Part shown: piece by piece, positions 6,440 through 7,191 of the stretch
Position numbering within the stretch: position 1 is the stretch's first letter
Layout: each line of letters starts with the position of its first letter
Origin: an uncultured Coriobacteriia bacterium
GTDB taxonomy: Bacteria > Actinomycetota > Coriobacteriia > Coriobacteriales > QAMH01
Direction: 5' to 3'
Length of the DNA stretch: 7,191 nucleotides
Assembly (NCBI GenBank): GCA_902493755.1
Contig: CABURF010000054.1
Coordinates: forward strand, 1 to 7,191
The notes under the pieces: model-generated
What the model was told of the DNA's origin: nothing
What the model saw: only the letters and a program-made list of their open reading frames with translations
The model's database searches: none
Position numbers and translations under genes: made by a program

Positions 6440-6578
6440 ATCCTCCTCTAAGAATAATAGAGCGAATCCACTGCTCAAGACGCACCCTTTGGGCATGGTG
6501 GCATCTCCAGGCACTTCCTATTATCTAGGTATCGCGAGAACTGGGGCCCCACAAGAGACGAGAGAACAAGAGGAGGAT
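6440..6578 (+). promoter_or_regulatory. Possible Shine-Dalgarno-sequestering leader of the Mo/W enzyme gene
   Basis: ATCCTCCTCT (6440-6449) is the exact reverse complement of AGAGGAGGAT (6569-6578), which contains the strong Shine-Dalgarno of the 6583 gene. A transcript beginning upstream of 6440, such as read-through from the synthetase, could form a 10-bp helix that hides the ribosome binding site. A transcript from an internal promoter would lack the complementary segment. The complementarity is seen directly; the regulatory role is inferred. A small CTCTA/TAGAG inverted repeat (6446-6462) overlaps the upstream arm and could compete with it. No clear terminator for the synthetase was found in 6401-6430. 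Confidence 0.35.
6519..6551 (+). promoter_or_regulatory. Candidate -10 element and adjacent 10-bp palindrome
   Basis: TATTAT (6519-6524) matches the -10 consensus at 5/6, but no good -35 is seen 16-18 bp upstream, so an activator might be needed. Transcription would start near 6531 with a leader of about 52 nt. The perfect palindrome TGGGGCCCCA (6542-6551) would lie just inside that leader, where a repressor or an RNA structure could act. A TCGCGA palindrome lies at 6532-6537. These are candidates only. Confidence 0.28.
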
Positions 6579-6582
6579 CGAA

Positions 6583-7191
6583 ATGGCTGAAGATAAGGTA
6601 GAGGTCCTAAGGGCCGGTTGCTTTTTCTGCCATGTCCGTTGCGGCGTACTGGTGACCAAGGTCAACGGCCGCATCACCGACATTAAGGGAGATCCAGATT
6701 GCCCCCACAACCACGGATTTACCTGTTCACGCCTGGACAAGCAGCGCTACCTGGAGGGGTTCGTCTACAACCCCAACCGCCTGAAAAAGCCTCTCAAGCG
6801 CATAGGCGAACGCGGCAGTGGCCAATGGGAAGAGATTTCCTGGGACCAGGCCTTTGACGAGATCGCGGAGAAACTCGCTGATCTGCGCGACAAATACGGC
6901 GCTGAAACCTTGGCCTTCACCGAGGGCACGGCCCGTACTTGGAGCTGGCTACACTACAAGTTCACCAACCTGTTTGGCACCCCCAACACGGGAGGAAACG
7001 GCACCATCTGCTATAGCTCCGACATGTGGCTCGAGCCATGCACCTACGGCGGCTTCTGCTCCGACAAGGCGGACTGGGTCAATGCCGACGTCGTAGTCAT
7101 GTGGGGTCGCAATACCATCGCCTCAGAGCCTCTGCTGTGGGACTGGGTGCAGAAGAACCGCGAGAAAAACGGCGCCAAGATTCTATGCATC
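6583..7191 (+). CDS. Mo/W-bis-MGD oxidoreductase, DMSO reductase superfamily (C-terminus beyond window)
   Basis: The first 203 residues of a catalytic subunit are present and run off the right edge. Cys13, Cys16, Cys20 and Cys48 (CFFCHVRC, then FTCSR) give the CX2CX3CX27C site for a [4Fe-4S] cluster. YNPNRLKKPLKR (62-73), WEEISWDQAFDEIAEKL (82-98) and LFGTPNTGG (130-138) are standard for this superfamily. Cys143 (GTICYSS) falls where acetylene hydratase has its metal-ligand Cys141, and the cluster cysteines show a similar offset (9, 12, 16, 46 there), so Cys143 is the likely Mo or W ligand. There is no Tat signal: the protein begins MAEDKVEVLRAGC, and GAGGAGGA (6570-6577), 5 nt before the ATG, fixes the start, so it acts in the cytoplasm. 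Related enzymes include acetylene hydratase, pyrogallol-phloroglucinol transhydroxylase and the Eggerthella catechol dehydroxylases. The substrate cannot be read from this part. An electron-transfer subunit gene may follow. Confidence 0.92.
   Translation, partial: MAEDKVEVLRAGCFFCHVRCGVLVTKVNGRITDIKGDPDCPHNHGFTCSRLDKQRYLEGFVYNPNRLKKPLKRIGERGSGQWEEISWDQAFDEIAEKLADLRDKYGAETLAFTEGTARTWSWLHYKFTNLFGTPNTGGNGTICYSSDMWLEPCTYGGFCSDKADWVNADVVVMWGRNTIASEPLLWDWVQKNREKNGAKILCI

Noticed and set aside
6525..6740. 71-codon minus-strand frame over the start of the Mo/W enzyme gene
   Set aside because: Antisense to the conserved [4Fe-4S] region and without protein-like features; a shadow.

Overview
The window looks like a chromosomal stretch from a Coriobacteriia member (Actinomycetota), most likely of the Eggerthella/Slackia/Adlercreutzia kind. 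That is an inference from four signs. The genes are GC-rich and separated by AT-richer spacers. Phosphoglycerate dehydrogenase is of the long actinobacterial ACT type. A molybdopterin oxidoreductase gene sits in an anaerobe-style setting. A PD-(D/E)XK-like hypothetical protein resembles ones I associate with this class. No rRNA, tRNA, CRISPR array or complete transposon is visible.

Layout. Minus strand: positions 1-469 hold the N-terminal 156 codons of a radical SAM protein of the TatD-associated type, cut by the window edge. A complete serA (702-2285) lies upstream of it on the same strand, separated by 232 bp that contain a weak terminator-like hairpin. Positions 2286-2493 are an AT-rich divergent intergenic region with a serA promoter candidate and an 11/12 inverted repeat. 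The right arm of that repeat falls inside the predicted promoter of the next gene. Plus strand: 2494-3495 encodes a hypothetical protein with a PD-(D/E)XK nuclease-like C-terminal part and an apparently leaderless start. 3609-3965 encodes a small acidic, probably all-beta hypothetical protein, followed by a rho-independent terminator. 4110-4661 encodes an XRE-HTH/cupin regulator. A three-copy 10-bp palindromic element lies at 4668-4706. 4727-6400 encodes an acyl-CoA synthetase (AMP-forming) that starts with GTG. After a 182-bp leader with unusual self-complementarity, 6583-7191 holds the first 203 codons of a cytoplasmic Mo/W-bis-MGD enzyme of the DMSO reductase superfamily.

How they may work together. 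serA makes 3-phosphohydroxypyruvate for serine synthesis and stands alone, with no serC or serB beside it. The HTH-cupin regulator and the acyl-CoA synthetase form a plausible unit in which the cupin senses a small molecule, possibly the acid or its CoA ester, and controls the synthetase gene. The Mo/W enzyme downstream is on the same strand and could act on a related organic acid or aromatic substrate, but nothing visible fixes its substrate.

The most unusual non-coding signals are three. One is the 10-nt perfect complement of the Mo/W-gene Shine-Dalgarno, about 120 nt upstream of it. The second is the tandem/inverted 10-mer element between the regulator and the synthetase. The third is the operator-like inverted repeat at a leaderless promoter.
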